A DNA stretch of 64,000 nucleotides from CAXBMB01 sp052078155. Its GTDB lineage: Bacteria; Pseudomonadota; Alphaproteobacteria; Kiloniellales; DSM-21159. The notes under the pieces were generated by a model. That model saw only the letters and a program-made list of their open reading frames with translations, made no database searches and was not told the DNA's origin. Below are positions 1 to 8,737 of this stretch, piece after piece. The position numbers and the translations under genes were made by a program. Location of the stretch: contig JBQJBP010000001.1 of NCBI GenBank assembly GCA_052078155.1, forward strand, positions 248,001 to 312,000, in the 5' to 3' direction. Each line of letters opens with the position of its first letter. The first letter of the stretch is position 1.

Positions 1-699
1 GGTTTTGACGAAAGGAAAGATTTTTCATTAAAGTAAATAAAGTCAGTATTTGGATTTTTACTTGAAACTGTAAATTTCGTGACTGAGAAGCGAAGTTGTT
101 TCCCTCTGTGTTCAGTTGTTTTAGTGGTGGCATATTCTTTCGTTTAGGAATTTTGATTGCCTGACCCCTGTTCCTTTGGGGAGAGAGCAGGCGTTTTTCA
201 AAGACTGAGCAGCCTGGCAGAAGCGGGGAGGTGTCATTGAGTAAGGGCGCTGTTTCTCATTTCTGGACGCAAAATCTGCCCGGAAGCGCGCATCGCCATT
301 GCCAGCTCTCAATCGATTTCGCCCGGTTTTCGCAAAAAAAGGGGGAGATGAATCTGGCCTTTATGCCTGTTGAGACTGTCTTGGGCACGGTTGAACGATA
401 GTGCTCTGTTTCCAACAGCAAGGTCGGTTGGCTTTTGGCGGATTTTTCCCTTCTGTGGAAAATCAAAGCACCAGCAGGGCGGTCACCCAAAGGCAGTTGT
501 GCCTGCTTTGGGCTCGAAGGGAAAAAGGAGAGGGGCGACACCCAAGCCGACAGGGGGCAGCGGTGGCCGTGCCAGGCGCAGAAAACCAGCTTGTGGGCTA
601 CTGCTGCCCAACCTTTCTGCAGGAGGCTGTCGGGAAAGAACAGATCGGCCTCTGCTGAGGCCCTCTGCTCACGTCTAACCGGCAGCAGGCCGACAGCTG
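1..699. other. Left-edge non-coding stretch
   Basis: I see no supportable gene here. The first 120 bases are AT-rich and the rest is GC-rich with only short overlapping frames that resemble nothing. An inverted pair GCTGTCGG (626-633) / CCGACAGC (690-697) flanks a small GGCCTC-TGCT-GAGGCC hairpin just past the stop codon of the RTX gene. It may help end that minus-strand transcript, but it lacks a clear T-run. Confidence 0.5.
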
Positions 700-3600
700 T
701 TACAGGCCGACAAAGGTATTGCTGGCTTCATCCCAGGCGTAGCTGACGAAATCCACACCCCAGCGCACCTCAACGAAATCGATGTCGCCAAAGGCGAAGC
801 TGACGCTGCCGTCGGTGTCGCCATCGGGGTCGTCGCCGTCAACCACTGTGAGCGTGACGATCTCATTGATGTTGTCGTAGTTCGCCAACACTTCACCCGG
901 CTGTACACCATCGCCCAGGGTGTCGTTGTAGCCATGGAAAAAGGCCAGGCCGTCATCTCCATCGCCATCAACGATAAAGTCTACGTCATCGCCCCGACCG
1001 AAGTAGTAATTGTCGTCACCGGACCCGCCGTAGATTGTGTCGTTGCCCGCACCGGCATAGAGGAAGTCACCTTCCAGGCCACCATAAATCTGGTCGCCAC
1101 CGTCTCCGCCGTAAATCCAGTCAACCCCGTCGCCTGCTTCAATGGTGTCGTCACCATCGCCCCAGAGCGAAATGGTGTCTTTGCCGTCACCAGCGATCAG
1201 ATGCAGAGAGGTATCACCGGCAAAGACTCGGTCTCCGATGATGAAATCATCACCTTCCTTCAGGTCAATTCTCTCAAAGCCGCCGTTTGCTTCTGCACCG
1301 CCCCCCAGGATGGCGTCATCCAGGATGATGGTGTCGTTGCCGGCCCAGGCCAGAAGCAGGTCGTTGTTCCCTGACCCACCGGAGATGGCGACATCTTTGC
1401 TGTCCCAGTAAATGGTATCATCGCCGGAGCCGCCCATTTGGCTGTCGGCGCCCAAGCTGCCGTTAATGATGTCGTTCCCGGCGCCACCTGAGAGCGTGTC
1501 ATTGCCCAGGTAGCCCATCAGGGTATCGCTATCGTTGCCTCCGGTGAGTGAATCATCCCCAGAGCCGCCGTACAGAGCTTGCTCACCTTCACCGCCAATC
1601 AGCGTATCGTCGCCGCGCTGACCGTGGACAATGATTTTGCCATCGCCACTTGCGGTGATCTTGTCATTGCCGTCGGTGGGGTTTTCAGAGTAGGTCGCGC
1701 CAAAGGTGTCGTCGCCGAAGATTTCAGCAACCGAACTGCCTGAGAGCTGAGACAGGGTGATGATGTCGTTTCCTGCGCCGCCGGCCATGGCAGTGTAGTT
1801 GTTGACGTTGACCACCCCCTGAAGGGTGTCATCACCGGCATCACCGAAGAGGTGGATTTGATCCGCTCCGCCGATGGTATCAATCAGCAGGTCGTTGTCG
1901 TCGCCGCCATAGAGGCTGTTTTCACCGGCCTCGCCATAGAGCGTGTCATTCCCGGCATCGCCTTCCAGTTTGTCGGTACCGGCCCCGCTGTAGAGTTTAT
2001 CCGCATTGGCGCCACCGGCCAGGCTGTCGTTGTTTTCGCCGCCATAGAGGGTGTCGTCGTCTGCGCCGCCGCCCAGGACATCGTCTCCGGTGCCGCCATA
2101 GAGCTTGTCGTCATCAGCCCCGCCCCCCAGAGTGTCGTCTTCGCCCTGACCATAAAGGGTATCGTTGCCGTCGCCGCCACTCAGGGAATCGTTGCCGTCC
2201 ACCCCGATTTCACCAGGTGGTGTCAGGTCTACCTGCTCGTCCAGATAGGTGAAGGTCTGCGCAACCTGGCCGCTGTCCAGTGCCGTGTTCCAGGAAATGG
2301 CTTCGCTGATGGAGCCATCAAAGGAAATGTCACCGGCAGTATTGGCATTGCTTTGATCGGGCAGGCGCGAACCGCCATTAAGATCACCCAGTCCGGCACC
2401 ACCGCTATGGGCGCGCTGGGTGTCCACATCGGTCAGCTGGTCCACCTGACTGCCATCTAAGTAGCCTGTCCAGGTTTGCTCAACTGAAACCGCTGAGGTG
2501 GCATCGTGCACCAGAACCACCGTGTAGGTGCTGTCTGCGGAGACAACACCCAGGTTAAGGGTCTTGTAGTTGTTTCCGCTGCTCCATTCGGCAGTGTTCC
2601 AGACCATTGCGTAAAGCGTTGGCTGGTTGCCGTTGGAAGGATCCTCTGCGATCACCAGGTTGTAACCGCGCGTGCCACCTCCTTGTTCAAAGATCATCTG
2701 AGTTCCCGACACGTCGCTACCGGTCTGGAATGCAAAAGCGAAGGATTTCTCAGAGTAGGTGCTGGCCGTGTTCATGGCTGCGGAATTGGGCGGTGTCACA
2801 TAGCCCGTTGTCGCGCTGAAATCCACACCCGGTGTGTTGTTGACCGAGGTGTTGTCCAGGACCGGAGCCGTTCCGGAGGCCGAGGCGTTGGCGCCATTCC
2901 CGCTGGCATCGTTCCAGGGGTTGATGGAGCTGCCGTTGCTGGGGTTATCGCCCAGATCCCCGTTCCCGTTGGTATCCTGTGCGCGGTACTGGAACACATC
3001 CGGGGCAACCGGCAGTTCTGCGGGATCACTGGCAGAGCCGTTTTGACGGTCGCCGTAGAGCAGATCATCGCCGATGCCGCCCTGTACGGTATCGTCTCCG
3101 AACTCGCCGGCAGCCAGATCATCACCGCCTTCGCCCTGCAGCAGGTCGTTGTCCTGACCCCCGCGCAGCGTATCGTTGCCTCCGTCACCTTCCAGGGTGT
3201 CGTTGCCTTCACCGCCATGAAGCTTGTCTTCACCGCCCTGGTCTTCGGAGATTTCGTAGTAGCCGGTCCCGCCACCAGTATCGACAAAGGTCAGTTCCAG
3301 ACCGACGTCATCAAGATCGGTGTAAAGAATGCTGCTGTCGAGAATGGAGCCGCCGGTCAGAGTGGACGTGACTTCCACTCCTTCAGCACCACCATTTTCA
3401 AAGAAGAAGAGTTCAAACTCGTAGATGCCGCCGGTAAAAGTCTCACTGCCGGTGGTGGTGGCAAATCCTCGAGGGCCGGTAAACTCAGTGATGGTGTTGC
3501 CGCCGATCAGCAGTCGGAAGCCGTCATCAGACCCCACGGTGAAATCGTAGGTGCCAGCGGGAATGTAGATGTAGCCCGAGAACTTGAATGCCAGGTTTTC

Positions 3601-4755
3601 ATTGGTCACGCTTGCGCCGGAGCCAGGGCTCAAGCTGGACGAATCACTGCCCAGGAAGGCACCGATGTCATCAGAATGACTGGTGGTGCCGCCATTGGGG
3701 TAATCCAGCGCGGTGGAGGAGAAGGTGTAGACCGGGGAGCTGGACTCAGTGAGTGCAATGGCTTCATTGACATCAACGAAGCTGCCGCCATCGGAGAAGA
3801 TTTCACCGACCAGGCCGCTGCCTGCGCCGGGAACAGCCGCTGCGCCGGAATCAGACTCGCCGGAATCGCCGCGGATCAGGTCGTTACCCAGTCCGCCATA
3901 AACAACATCATCCCCGATGCCAGCCAGGATGGTATCACCACCCCCTTGGCCATAGACAGTGTCACTGCCGTCACCGGCATCGATGCTGTCTGCGTCGCCG
4001 CCTTCACCGGACCCTTCGTTGCTGACGAGATAGATTTCATCCAGGTAGGCACCGCGCCCGCCGCTGGTGGGCGTGCCTGTGGAGATGAACTCGACACGGG
4101 TGGTGTCCGTGGTCGCATCAAAGGTAACGCTGTAGCTCTGATAGTTCGGGGAGCTGTCGCCAGAGCCGTCTTCAGCAAAAGACCCAACGACCACACCATC
4201 AATTTCAACATCGAAAGAGGTAATAGAAGCGTTGAAACCGGGTCTTGGGGCATAAAGGAAAGTCAGCGTGTAGGACTCACCGGCCGTTGTCGCCACATCC
4301 TGATAGATGTTGATGGCGTCCGGGAAACCGCTGCCGTCCGGATCCACATTGATTTCAACAGCCTGGCTGCCGTCGTAACCTTCAGCAAGCCTTACCTCGA
4401 CTGCAGGGTCGTCACTTGTCCAGCCATCAAAGGTGGTGTCGTAGTGTACGGCGACGCTGTCACCGCGCAGCTGAACGCCATCTGACCCTTCGAAATCTGA
4501 AGAGATCAGCGCGCTGCTGTCACCGAGGATTAGGTCGTTATCGGCTCCACCGAACAGGGTATCATTGCCCAGACCGCCATGAAGACGGTCATTACCAGCA
4601 TTCCCGCGAACAGAATCATCACCGGTTCCGGCAACAACAAAATCCGCACCAGCGTTTGCTGCTACGGTATCATTACCAGCCAATCCTAAAATGAGATCGT
4701 CGTTCGCGCTGCCGACAAGGCTGTCGTTTCCGGACGTGCCAATGACAATAGCCAC
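700..4755 (-). CDS. RTX calcium-binding repeat protein with PA14 and LamG/ConA-like domains
   Basis: A very acidic, Gly/Asp-rich protein of about 1350 residues made of blocks of RTX nonapeptides (GGxGxDxLxG) separated by three non-repeat modules. In order these are: a carbohydrate-binding/galactose-binding-like module after the first RTX block; a PA14-like module (GLVGEIF start, later AGTYDFTVGSDDG) near residues 310-480; and a ConA/LamG-like module (NPWNDASGNG, later SISEAISWN) near residues 600-850. Further RTX blocks run to the C terminus. There is no Sec signal, as expected for type I secretion; Ca2+-dependent folding outside the cell is known for the family. I place the start at GTG 4755 because GGGGAG lies 7 nt upstream and the protein then begins MAIVIGTSGNDS, a usual RTX opening; a TTG further upstream at 4800 has no such support. 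No ABC/MFP/TolC exporter is nearby. It is probably an adhesin, a matrix protein or a carbohydrate-active surface protein; no catalytic domain is recognised. Confidence 0.85.
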   Translation of the reverse strand: MAIVIGTSGNDSLVGSANDDLILGLAGNDTVAANAGADFVVAGTGDDSVRGNAGNDRLHGGLGNDTLFGGADNDLILGDSSALISSDFEGSDGVQLRGDSVAVHYDTTFDGWTSDDPAVEVRLAEGYDGSQAVEINVDPDGSGFPDAINIYQDVATTAGESYTLTFLYAPRPGFNASITSFDVEIDGVVVGSFAEDGSGDSSPNYQSYSVTFDATTDTTRVEFISTGTPTSGGRGAYLDEIYLVSNEGSGEGGDADSIDAGDGSDTVYGQGGGDTILAGIGDDVVYGGLGNDLIRGDSGESDSGAAAVPGAGSGLVGEIFSDGGSFVDVNEAIALTESSSPVYTFSSTALDYPNGGTTSHSDDIGAFLGSDSSSLSPGSGASVTNENLAFKFSGYIYIPAGTYDFTVGSDDGFRLLIGGNTITEFTGPRGFATTTGSETFTGGIYEFELFFFENGGAEGVEVTSTLTGGSILDSSILYTDLDDVGLELTFVDTGGGTGYYEISEDQGGEDKLHGGEGNDTLEGDGGNDTLRGGQDNDLLQGEGGDDLAAGEFGDDTVQGGIGDDLLYGDRQNGSASDPAELPVAPDVFQYRAQDTNGNGDLGDNPSNGSSINPWNDASGNGANASASGTAPVLDNTSVNNTPGVDFSATTGYVTPPNSAAMNTASTYSEKSFAFAFQTGSDVSGTQMIFEQGGGTRGYNLVIAEDPSNGNQPTLYAMVWNTAEWSSGNNYKTLNLGVVSADSTYTVVLVHDATSAVSVEQTWTGYLDGSQVDQLTDVDTQRAHSGGAGLGDLNGGSRLPDQSNANTAGDISFDGSISEAISWNTALDSGQVAQTFTYLDEQVDLTPPGEIGVDGNDSLSGGDGNDTLYGQGEDDTLGGGADDDKLYGGTGDDVLGGGADDDTLYGGENNDSLAGGANADKLYSGAGTDKLEGDAGNDTLYGEAGENSLYGGDDNDLLIDTIGGADQIHLFGDAGDDTLQGVVNVNNYTAMAGGAGNDIITLSQLSGSSVAEIFGDDTFGATYSENPTDGNDKITASGDGKIIVHGQRGDDTLIGGEGEQALYGGSGDDSLTGGNDSDTLMGYLGNDTLSGGAGNDIINGSLGADSQMGGSGDDTIYWDSKDVAISGGSGNNDLLLAWAGNDTIILDDAILGGGAEANGGFERIDLKEGDDFIIGDRVFAGDTSLHLIAGDGKDTISLWGDGDDTIEAGDGVDWIYGGDGGDQIYGGLEGDFLYAGAGNDTIYGGSGDDNYYFGRGDDVDFIVDGDGDDGLAFFHGYNDTLGDGVQPGEVLANYDNINEIVTLTVVDGDDPDGDTDGSVSFAFGDIDFVEVRWGVDFVSYAWDEASNTFVGL

Positions 4756-5409
4756 TAAGTGCTCCCCAGTATTGTCTGCGTAGATAATTGCCTTACGCAA
4801 ACATTCCTTAAGCCGTCGTTAAACTTCAGGGAGCTTTGAAGCTTCGCGTAGAACCGATTTAAATCAAATTTGACCAGACCGCAAAGTCGTCCCATTCGCT
4901 CCCCAGCAAAGGGTATCAAGGTGTATATGCATACGCTGACAAGGGTTTACCAGTGTTTTTTCAATAAAATTATGGATAGTTGAGGCAAGGCAAAGGGGTG
5001 TTGTTTTTGTGCAGCGAAGCCTGTTCTTGTCATGGTGGCCTGGGCAGCAAAAGGGATGCCTTTTTAAGTTATTGAATTTATTTCTCTTTTCTATTTTTGT
5101 CGTCGCTGTTTGCCAACGCTCTGGTCGTTACTCTTAATGGTATTCCGGGTGGGGGTGTTGGGGCTGCAGCCATGTGACGCAGCAAGGTGCAGGCAGGTAG
5201 CTGTGACAAAGAATGGCTGTTTCCCGACAGGCGACCGGGACATCAAAACTCAAGAGACTGTGTTTGTCAGTTTTCTTGACTTAAATCAAAGTGTTTGAAG
5301 CCGGAACAGGGGATTGTGACGCTGGAAAGCAGGCGTGCGGGCGACGCTGCGTGCCTTCTTTTTCCTGTCATTCGTTCCTGTGCCGTACGAGCAAACAAAG
5401 AGTGTCCCA
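4756..5409. other. Intergenic region between divergent RTX and DUF6455 genes
   Basis: About 650 bases without a gene; the short frames in it are not convincing. It should hold both divergent promoters. It contains a good FNR-like site at 5276-5289 on the DUF6455 side. A weak FNR-like sequence, CCGAT-TTAA-ATCAA, lies at 4854-4867 on the RTX side and matches the consensus at 8 of 10 positions, without a -10 element at the right spacing. Confidence 0.5.
5276..5289 (+). promoter_or_regulatory. FNR/Anr-type box upstream of DUF6455 gene
   Basis: The sequence reads TTGAC-TTAA-ATCAA, one mismatch from the FNR consensus TTGAT-N4-ATCAA. It lies about 120 bp upstream of the ATG at 5410. The hexamer GATTGT at 5312-5317 sits where a class II FNR promoter would place its -10 box, but matches TATAAT poorly. 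Oxygen-dependent control is an inference. Confidence 0.5.
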
Positions 5410-5721
5410 ATGATCCTGTTTGAAATCATCGCCATTGTGGTGACGCTGACTGCCTTGACCTTGCTGCCAACCTACCTGATGGCGTTGCAGCGCCGCTTTT
5501 CCCGCCCTGTTATGCTGGGGGCCTATCTGGTGAACCAGGGGGTCAACCCAGGCATCCTGATGAATCAGGGGATGGAAGAAGCCATGGCACGTCGGGCGCG
5601 TCGGTGCATGGGCTGTAATCACTACAAGGAGTGTTGCAGTCGCCTGAGCCGGGAAGAGACAGCGAACCTGTCTGACATCTGCGCCAATCAGGACTTCATC
5701 GATGCGGCAAAAGCCGCTTAA
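5410..5721 (+). CDS. DUF6455-like small cysteine-rich membrane-anchored protein
   Basis: A protein of 103 residues. Residues 1-25 form one hydrophobic segment (MILFEIIAIVVTLTALTLL), a likely membrane anchor. A basic stretch and a C-terminal cysteine cluster follow (CMGCNHYKECC, later DICANQ). The pattern CxxC...CC...C near the C terminus resembles DUF6455, whose function is unknown to me; the cysteines could bind metal or a cofactor. I start at ATG 5410, with AAAGAG upstream, because a longer frame from 5335 would place a non-family extension before the anchor. The gene stands alone, is followed by a strong terminator, and has an FNR-like box upstream. A role linked to low oxygen is a guess. 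Confidence 0.7.
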   Translation: MILFEIIAIVVTLTALTLLPTYLMALQRRFSRPVMLGAYLVNQGVNPGILMNQGMEEAMARRARRCMGCNHYKECCSRLSREETANLSDICANQDFIDAAKAA

Positions 5722-5749
5722 TCTCTGGTGCACACGCTCTCTTGGATCT

Positions 5750-5782
5750 GAGGCCCCTGGTCAACGGGGCCTCTTTTCTTTT
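5750..5782 (+). terminator. Rho-independent terminator after DUF6455 gene
   Basis: Perfect 8-bp stem GAGGCCCC / GGGGCCTC with an 8-nt loop, followed by TTTTCTTTT. Confidence 0.9.
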
Positions 5783-6191
5783 GTGGCAGCCAAGTGAGCT
5801 AAAAGTATCAGCCTTTTGCATGGCAATATGCTTGCGGAACAGGGGCTGTTCACCTGCTGAGGTCTGTGGTCCTGAAGCCGTTCTCCGGGGCAAGAGATCT
5901 GTTCTGTGACTGACGGCAACAGCCCATTGTCTTGCTGCAGAGATCAGGTAATCTGTTGTCTTCAAACAGTCGCCGATGATCTGGTATCATCGTTTAATGC
6001 AGTGAATTACCGGATCTCGGGTCAGCCGCGCCTGCCTACGGTCATGTGTTCTGTGTAAGGGGCATGCTGTGATAGGTCTTGCCGGCTGGCAGATAAAAAA
6101 ACAGAAACAACAGATCCCGACGACAGCTGCCGTACCTCTTGCCTGCTTATGAACCGGAGCAGGGGGAGGGAACTGCGCCAAAGGAGAGAAG
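5783..6191. other. Intergenic region upstream of gloA
   Basis: About 400 bases with no gene that I can support. It presumably contains the gloA promoter; no clear operator or conserved RNA is seen. Confidence 0.4.
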
Positions 6192-6632
6192 ATGAAGTAC
6201 TATCACACCATGATCCGGGTCTCTGATCTGGACGCCTCCCTCAAGTTTTTCTGCGATGTGCTGGACTTTGAAGTCGTGCATCGGGTGGACAATGAAAAGG
6301 GGCGCTTCACCTTGGCGTTTCTGGCCGCATCCGGTGATGCGGAAGCTGCCCGTGAAAACCGCGTGCCGACTTTGGAACTGACCCACAACTGGGATCCGGA
6401 AGACATGGGCGGTGGCCGTAACTTTGGTCATCTGGCTTACCGGGTGGAGAACATCTACGACGTCTGTGAGAAAATTCAGAAAGCCGGGATCACCATCAAT
6501 CGCCCGCCCCGCGATGGTTTCATGGCTTTCATCCGGACGCCCGACAACATTTCCATCGAGTTCCTGCAGGAAGGTGAAGCCTTGCCGCCGCAGGAGCCCT
6601 GGGCGTCTATGGAAAACACCGGCGAGTGGTAA
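6192..6632 (+). CDS. gloA: Lactoylglutathione lyase (glyoxalase I)
   Basis: A cytosolic enzyme of 146 residues that converts the hemithioacetal of methylglyoxal and glutathione to S-lactoylglutathione, for detoxification. It belongs to the VOC fold, and the four metal ligands of the Ni-type bacterial enzymes are visible: H5 (YYHTMIRV), E62 (TLELTHNWD), H80 (NFGHLAYRV) and E124 (SIEFLQ). Length is normal for the family, with a short C-terminal tail (PPQEPWASMENTGEW). The start ATG has AGGAGAG immediately upstream. It is a single gene with its own terminator at 6665-6708; the M20 gene downstream has a separate RBS. Confidence 0.95.
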   Translation: MKYYHTMIRVSDLDASLKFFCDVLDFEVVHRVDNEKGRFTLAFLAASGDAEAARENRVPTLELTHNWDPEDMGGGRNFGHLAYRVENIYDVCEKIQKAGITINRPPRDGFMAFIRTPDNISIEFLQEGEALPPQEPWASMENTGEW

Positions 6633-6664
6633 TTCGCTGAGTTAATCGCAAGATGTAGAAGAGA

Positions 6665-6708
6665 CACCGCCCGACCTTCCGATCTGTCGGAACCCGTCGG
6701 GCGGTTTT
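6665..6708 (+). terminator. Rho-independent terminator after gloA
   Basis: 10-bp stem ACCGCCCGAC / GTCGGGCGGT around a loop of about 21 nt, followed by TTTT. The end lies just before the M20 gene. Confidence 0.8.
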
Positions 6709-6741
6709 GACCGCCAAGAAAAGCACTGCCGGGAGCCGCAG

Positions 6742-7932
6742 ATGAACTTGAAGCCAGAAATCGTCGCCAGTCAGGATGAACTCACAGCCATTCGCCGGGA
6801 CATTCACATGCACCCGGAAACGGCTTTTGAAGAGCATCGGACAGCAGACATTGTTGCCGAGAAGCTGGAAAGCTGGGGCATTGATGTACACCGAGGTCTG
6901 GCCAAGACGGGCGTGGTCGGCACATTGAAGGCAGGGACGGCCAACCGGGCCATTGGCCTGCGGGCGGATCTGGACGCCCTTGACCTGCACGAACTGAACG
7001 ATTTTGACCACAAGTCGAAATACGAAGGCAAAATGCACGGCTGTGGCCACGACGGTCATACGGTGATGTTGCTGGGGGCGGCCAAGTACCTGGCCGAAAC
7101 AAAGAACTTTGATGGCACCGTGCAGTTCATCTTCCAGCCTGCCGAGGAAAACGTGGCTGGTGGACGGGTGATGATCTCTGATGGCCTGTTCGAGAAGTTC
7201 CCGGTGGAAGAAGTTTACGGCATGCACAACATGCCAGGTTTTGAACTTGGGAAATTTGCCATGCGCAAAGGCCCGGTCATGGCCTCTGCCGATTTCTTCG
7301 AGCTGACCATCACCGGTGTCGGCGGCCATGGCGCCTATCCGCACAAGGCAGTCGACCCTGTTTTGCTGGCCGCACAGGTCATTCTGGCCTGGCAGGGAAT
7401 TGTGTCTCGCAACACTGATCCGGTTGAGGCGTCCGTCATTTCAGTGACAGAAATGAAGGGCGGTCACACCACCAACGTCATTCCCGAAAGCGTGGTTCTG
7501 CGGGGGACGACCCGGTCCTTCCTGCCGGAAATTCAGAAGATGATCGAAACCAATATGGAAAAGATCGCCCGGGGCATTGTTGAATCCCAGGGCGGCACCA
7601 TGGAGTTCATCTACGACCCGCGCTATGCCTCAACCATCAATACGCCGGAGCAAACCGACAAAGCGGCCAAGGCGGCCCGCGCCATCGTTGGGGCGGAAAA
7701 TGTCGATACGCACACGCCGCAGATGATGGGGGCAGAAGACTTCTCCTGGATGCTGCGCGAGCGTCCGGGCTGTTACCTCTTCATCGGCAACGATGGTCCG
7801 GATGGGGGCTGCCACGTGCATAACCCCAACTACGACTTCAATGACGGCAACCTGACCATCGGCGCCAGTTTCTGGGCGGAACTGGTGGAGCAGGAACTGC
7901 CGGCAGAACGGGTTTCCGAAGCAGCCGAGTAA
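6742..7932 (+). CDS. M20D family metallo-amidohydrolase (hippurate hydrolase-like)
   Basis: A protein of 396 residues of the M20 peptidase/amidohydrolase group that includes hippurate hydrolase, N-acyl-amino-acid amidohydrolases and IAA-amino acid hydrolases. Family signposts: IRRDIHMHPETAFEE at the N terminus, GLRADLDAL, the metal-binding MHGCGHDGH (C101, H103), FQPAEEN (E135/E136), YGMHNMPG (H162), the dimerisation domain with GVGGHGAYPHKAVDP, and a late His in GCHVHNP (about 360). All dinuclear metal ligands appear present. It has no signal peptide, so it is cytosolic. The ATG has GGGAG upstream. Exact substrate cannot be read from sequence. Confidence 0.9.
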   Translation: MNLKPEIVASQDELTAIRRDIHMHPETAFEEHRTADIVAEKLESWGIDVHRGLAKTGVVGTLKAGTANRAIGLRADLDALDLHELNDFDHKSKYEGKMHGCGHDGHTVMLLGAAKYLAETKNFDGTVQFIFQPAEENVAGGRVMISDGLFEKFPVEEVYGMHNMPGFELGKFAMRKGPVMASADFFELTITGVGGHGAYPHKAVDPVLLAAQVILAWQGIVSRNTDPVEASVISVTEMKGGHTTNVIPESVVLRGTTRSFLPEIQKMIETNMEKIARGIVESQGGTMEFIYDPRYASTINTPEQTDKAAKAARAIVGAENVDTHTPQMMGAEDFSWMLRERPGCYLFIGNDGPDGGCHVHNPNYDFNDGNLTIGASFWAELVEQELPAERVSEAAE

Positions 7933-7974
7933 GAACAAGATTCAGCGGTCGGATGTGACAGAGGCCGCAATAGG

Positions 7975-8003
7975 AAAAGGGAGCTTGAGGGCTCCCTTTT
8001 TTT
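7975..8003 (+). terminator. Strong terminator between convergent genes
   Basis: Perfect stem AAAAGGGAGC / GCTCCCTTTT around a TTGAGG loop, followed by further T residues. The A-run on the other side makes it usable in both directions, for the M20 gene and for the pseudoazurin gene. Confidence 0.9.
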
Positions 8004-8143
8004 GGTTTGCCAGAGTGCCTGCTGTGGAGTTGGCCTGCAGGAACCAGGAAATGTAAGAAACTCTGCTTCCAAAATTCTCCTTCCAGGGAGCACAGCAGAA
8101 AGTGCTGCCCGTGAGCCTTTCCCGGCAGGATCATCTGCCCCGC

Positions 8144-8737
8144 TTAGGCGGAAAAATGCTGGTCCAGTTTGGTAAAAAGCTGCTCAAAGGCCTGTCCGGC
8201 AAGTCGGCGTTGGCGCAGGCCCCGATAGCGTGCCGCATTCAGGTTGCTGCCGGGATCTCCGACCACCACCAGCATGACCATGCCATAGCGGGCATGGGCC
8301 CGGCATTTGATGCCGTAAACCCCTTCCTGCTGGAAGCGAACCGATGCTTCGGCCTGAAACTGCAGGGAAAACTCATCAGCCCCTTCGGGCAGCATGCCTT
8401 TGACGGAATTGACAGTGTGCTGGTTGAGGTTGTTTTTGAACAGCAGCTCTTCACCCGGTTCCAGCAGCACAAAGCTGGGTTCAAATCGAAACACCCGCAG
8501 GGCTTTGCTTTCATCCAGATCGATGATCTGATCGATGAAACGGGACTCGCCCTTTACCTTGTTCAGGCAGAGACTGCTGTAGGGGTCAAAAGGCGGATAG
8601 ATCATCTGCGTGCAGGCTTTGGCAGATGCGGGCGCGACTAGGCGAGAAGCTGCGCCCACTGCGCCTGTTGCCAGCGCAGCGGCCCCCAAACCCAAGCCAG
8701 CCGATTTCAATAGCTGGCGGCGATCAAATTCAATCAT
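8144..8737 (-). CDS. Tat-exported pseudoazurin-like type I copper protein
   Basis: A protein of 197 residues that begins with a twin-arginine signal (DRRQLLKSAGLGLG, R6-R7, hydrophobic stretch to an ASA-type cleavage site near residue 39). It ends in a cupredoxin domain. Copper ligands of the pseudoazurin type are visible: H107 in NQHTVNS, then C145, H148 and M153 in KCRAHARYGM, with the C-x2-H-x4-M spacing of pseudoazurin followed by VVVGDPGSN. Pseudoazurins carry electrons in the periplasm to nitrite, nitrous oxide or other terminal reductases. A conserved insert (PPFDPYSSLCLNKVKGESRFID) before the domain and a basic C-terminal tail are unusual for classical pseudoazurin. A perfect FNR site lies about 90 bp upstream, so expression is probably anaerobic. 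It may be an electron carrier for the idr-like enzyme or for denitrification enzymes elsewhere; that is inference. Confidence 0.8.
   Translation of the reverse strand: MIEFDRRQLLKSAGLGLGAAALATGAVGAASRLVAPASAKACTQMIYPPFDPYSSLCLNKVKGESRFIDQIIDLDESKALRVFRFEPSFVLLEPGEELLFKNNLNQHTVNSVKGMLPEGADEFSLQFQAEASVRFQQEGVYGIKCRAHARYGMVMLVVVGDPGSNLNAARYRGLRQRRLAGQAFEQLFTKLDQHFSA

Noticed and set aside
2506..4485. Long plus-strand open frame opposite the RTX gene
   Set aside because: It is a by-product of the repetitive RTX codons on the other strand and shows no family motif, RBS or normal protein composition.
4854..4867. FNR site before the RTX gene (CCGAT-TTAA-ATCAA)
   Set aside because: Only 8 of 10 consensus positions match and no -10 element lies at the right distance, so it is not listed as a regulatory feature.
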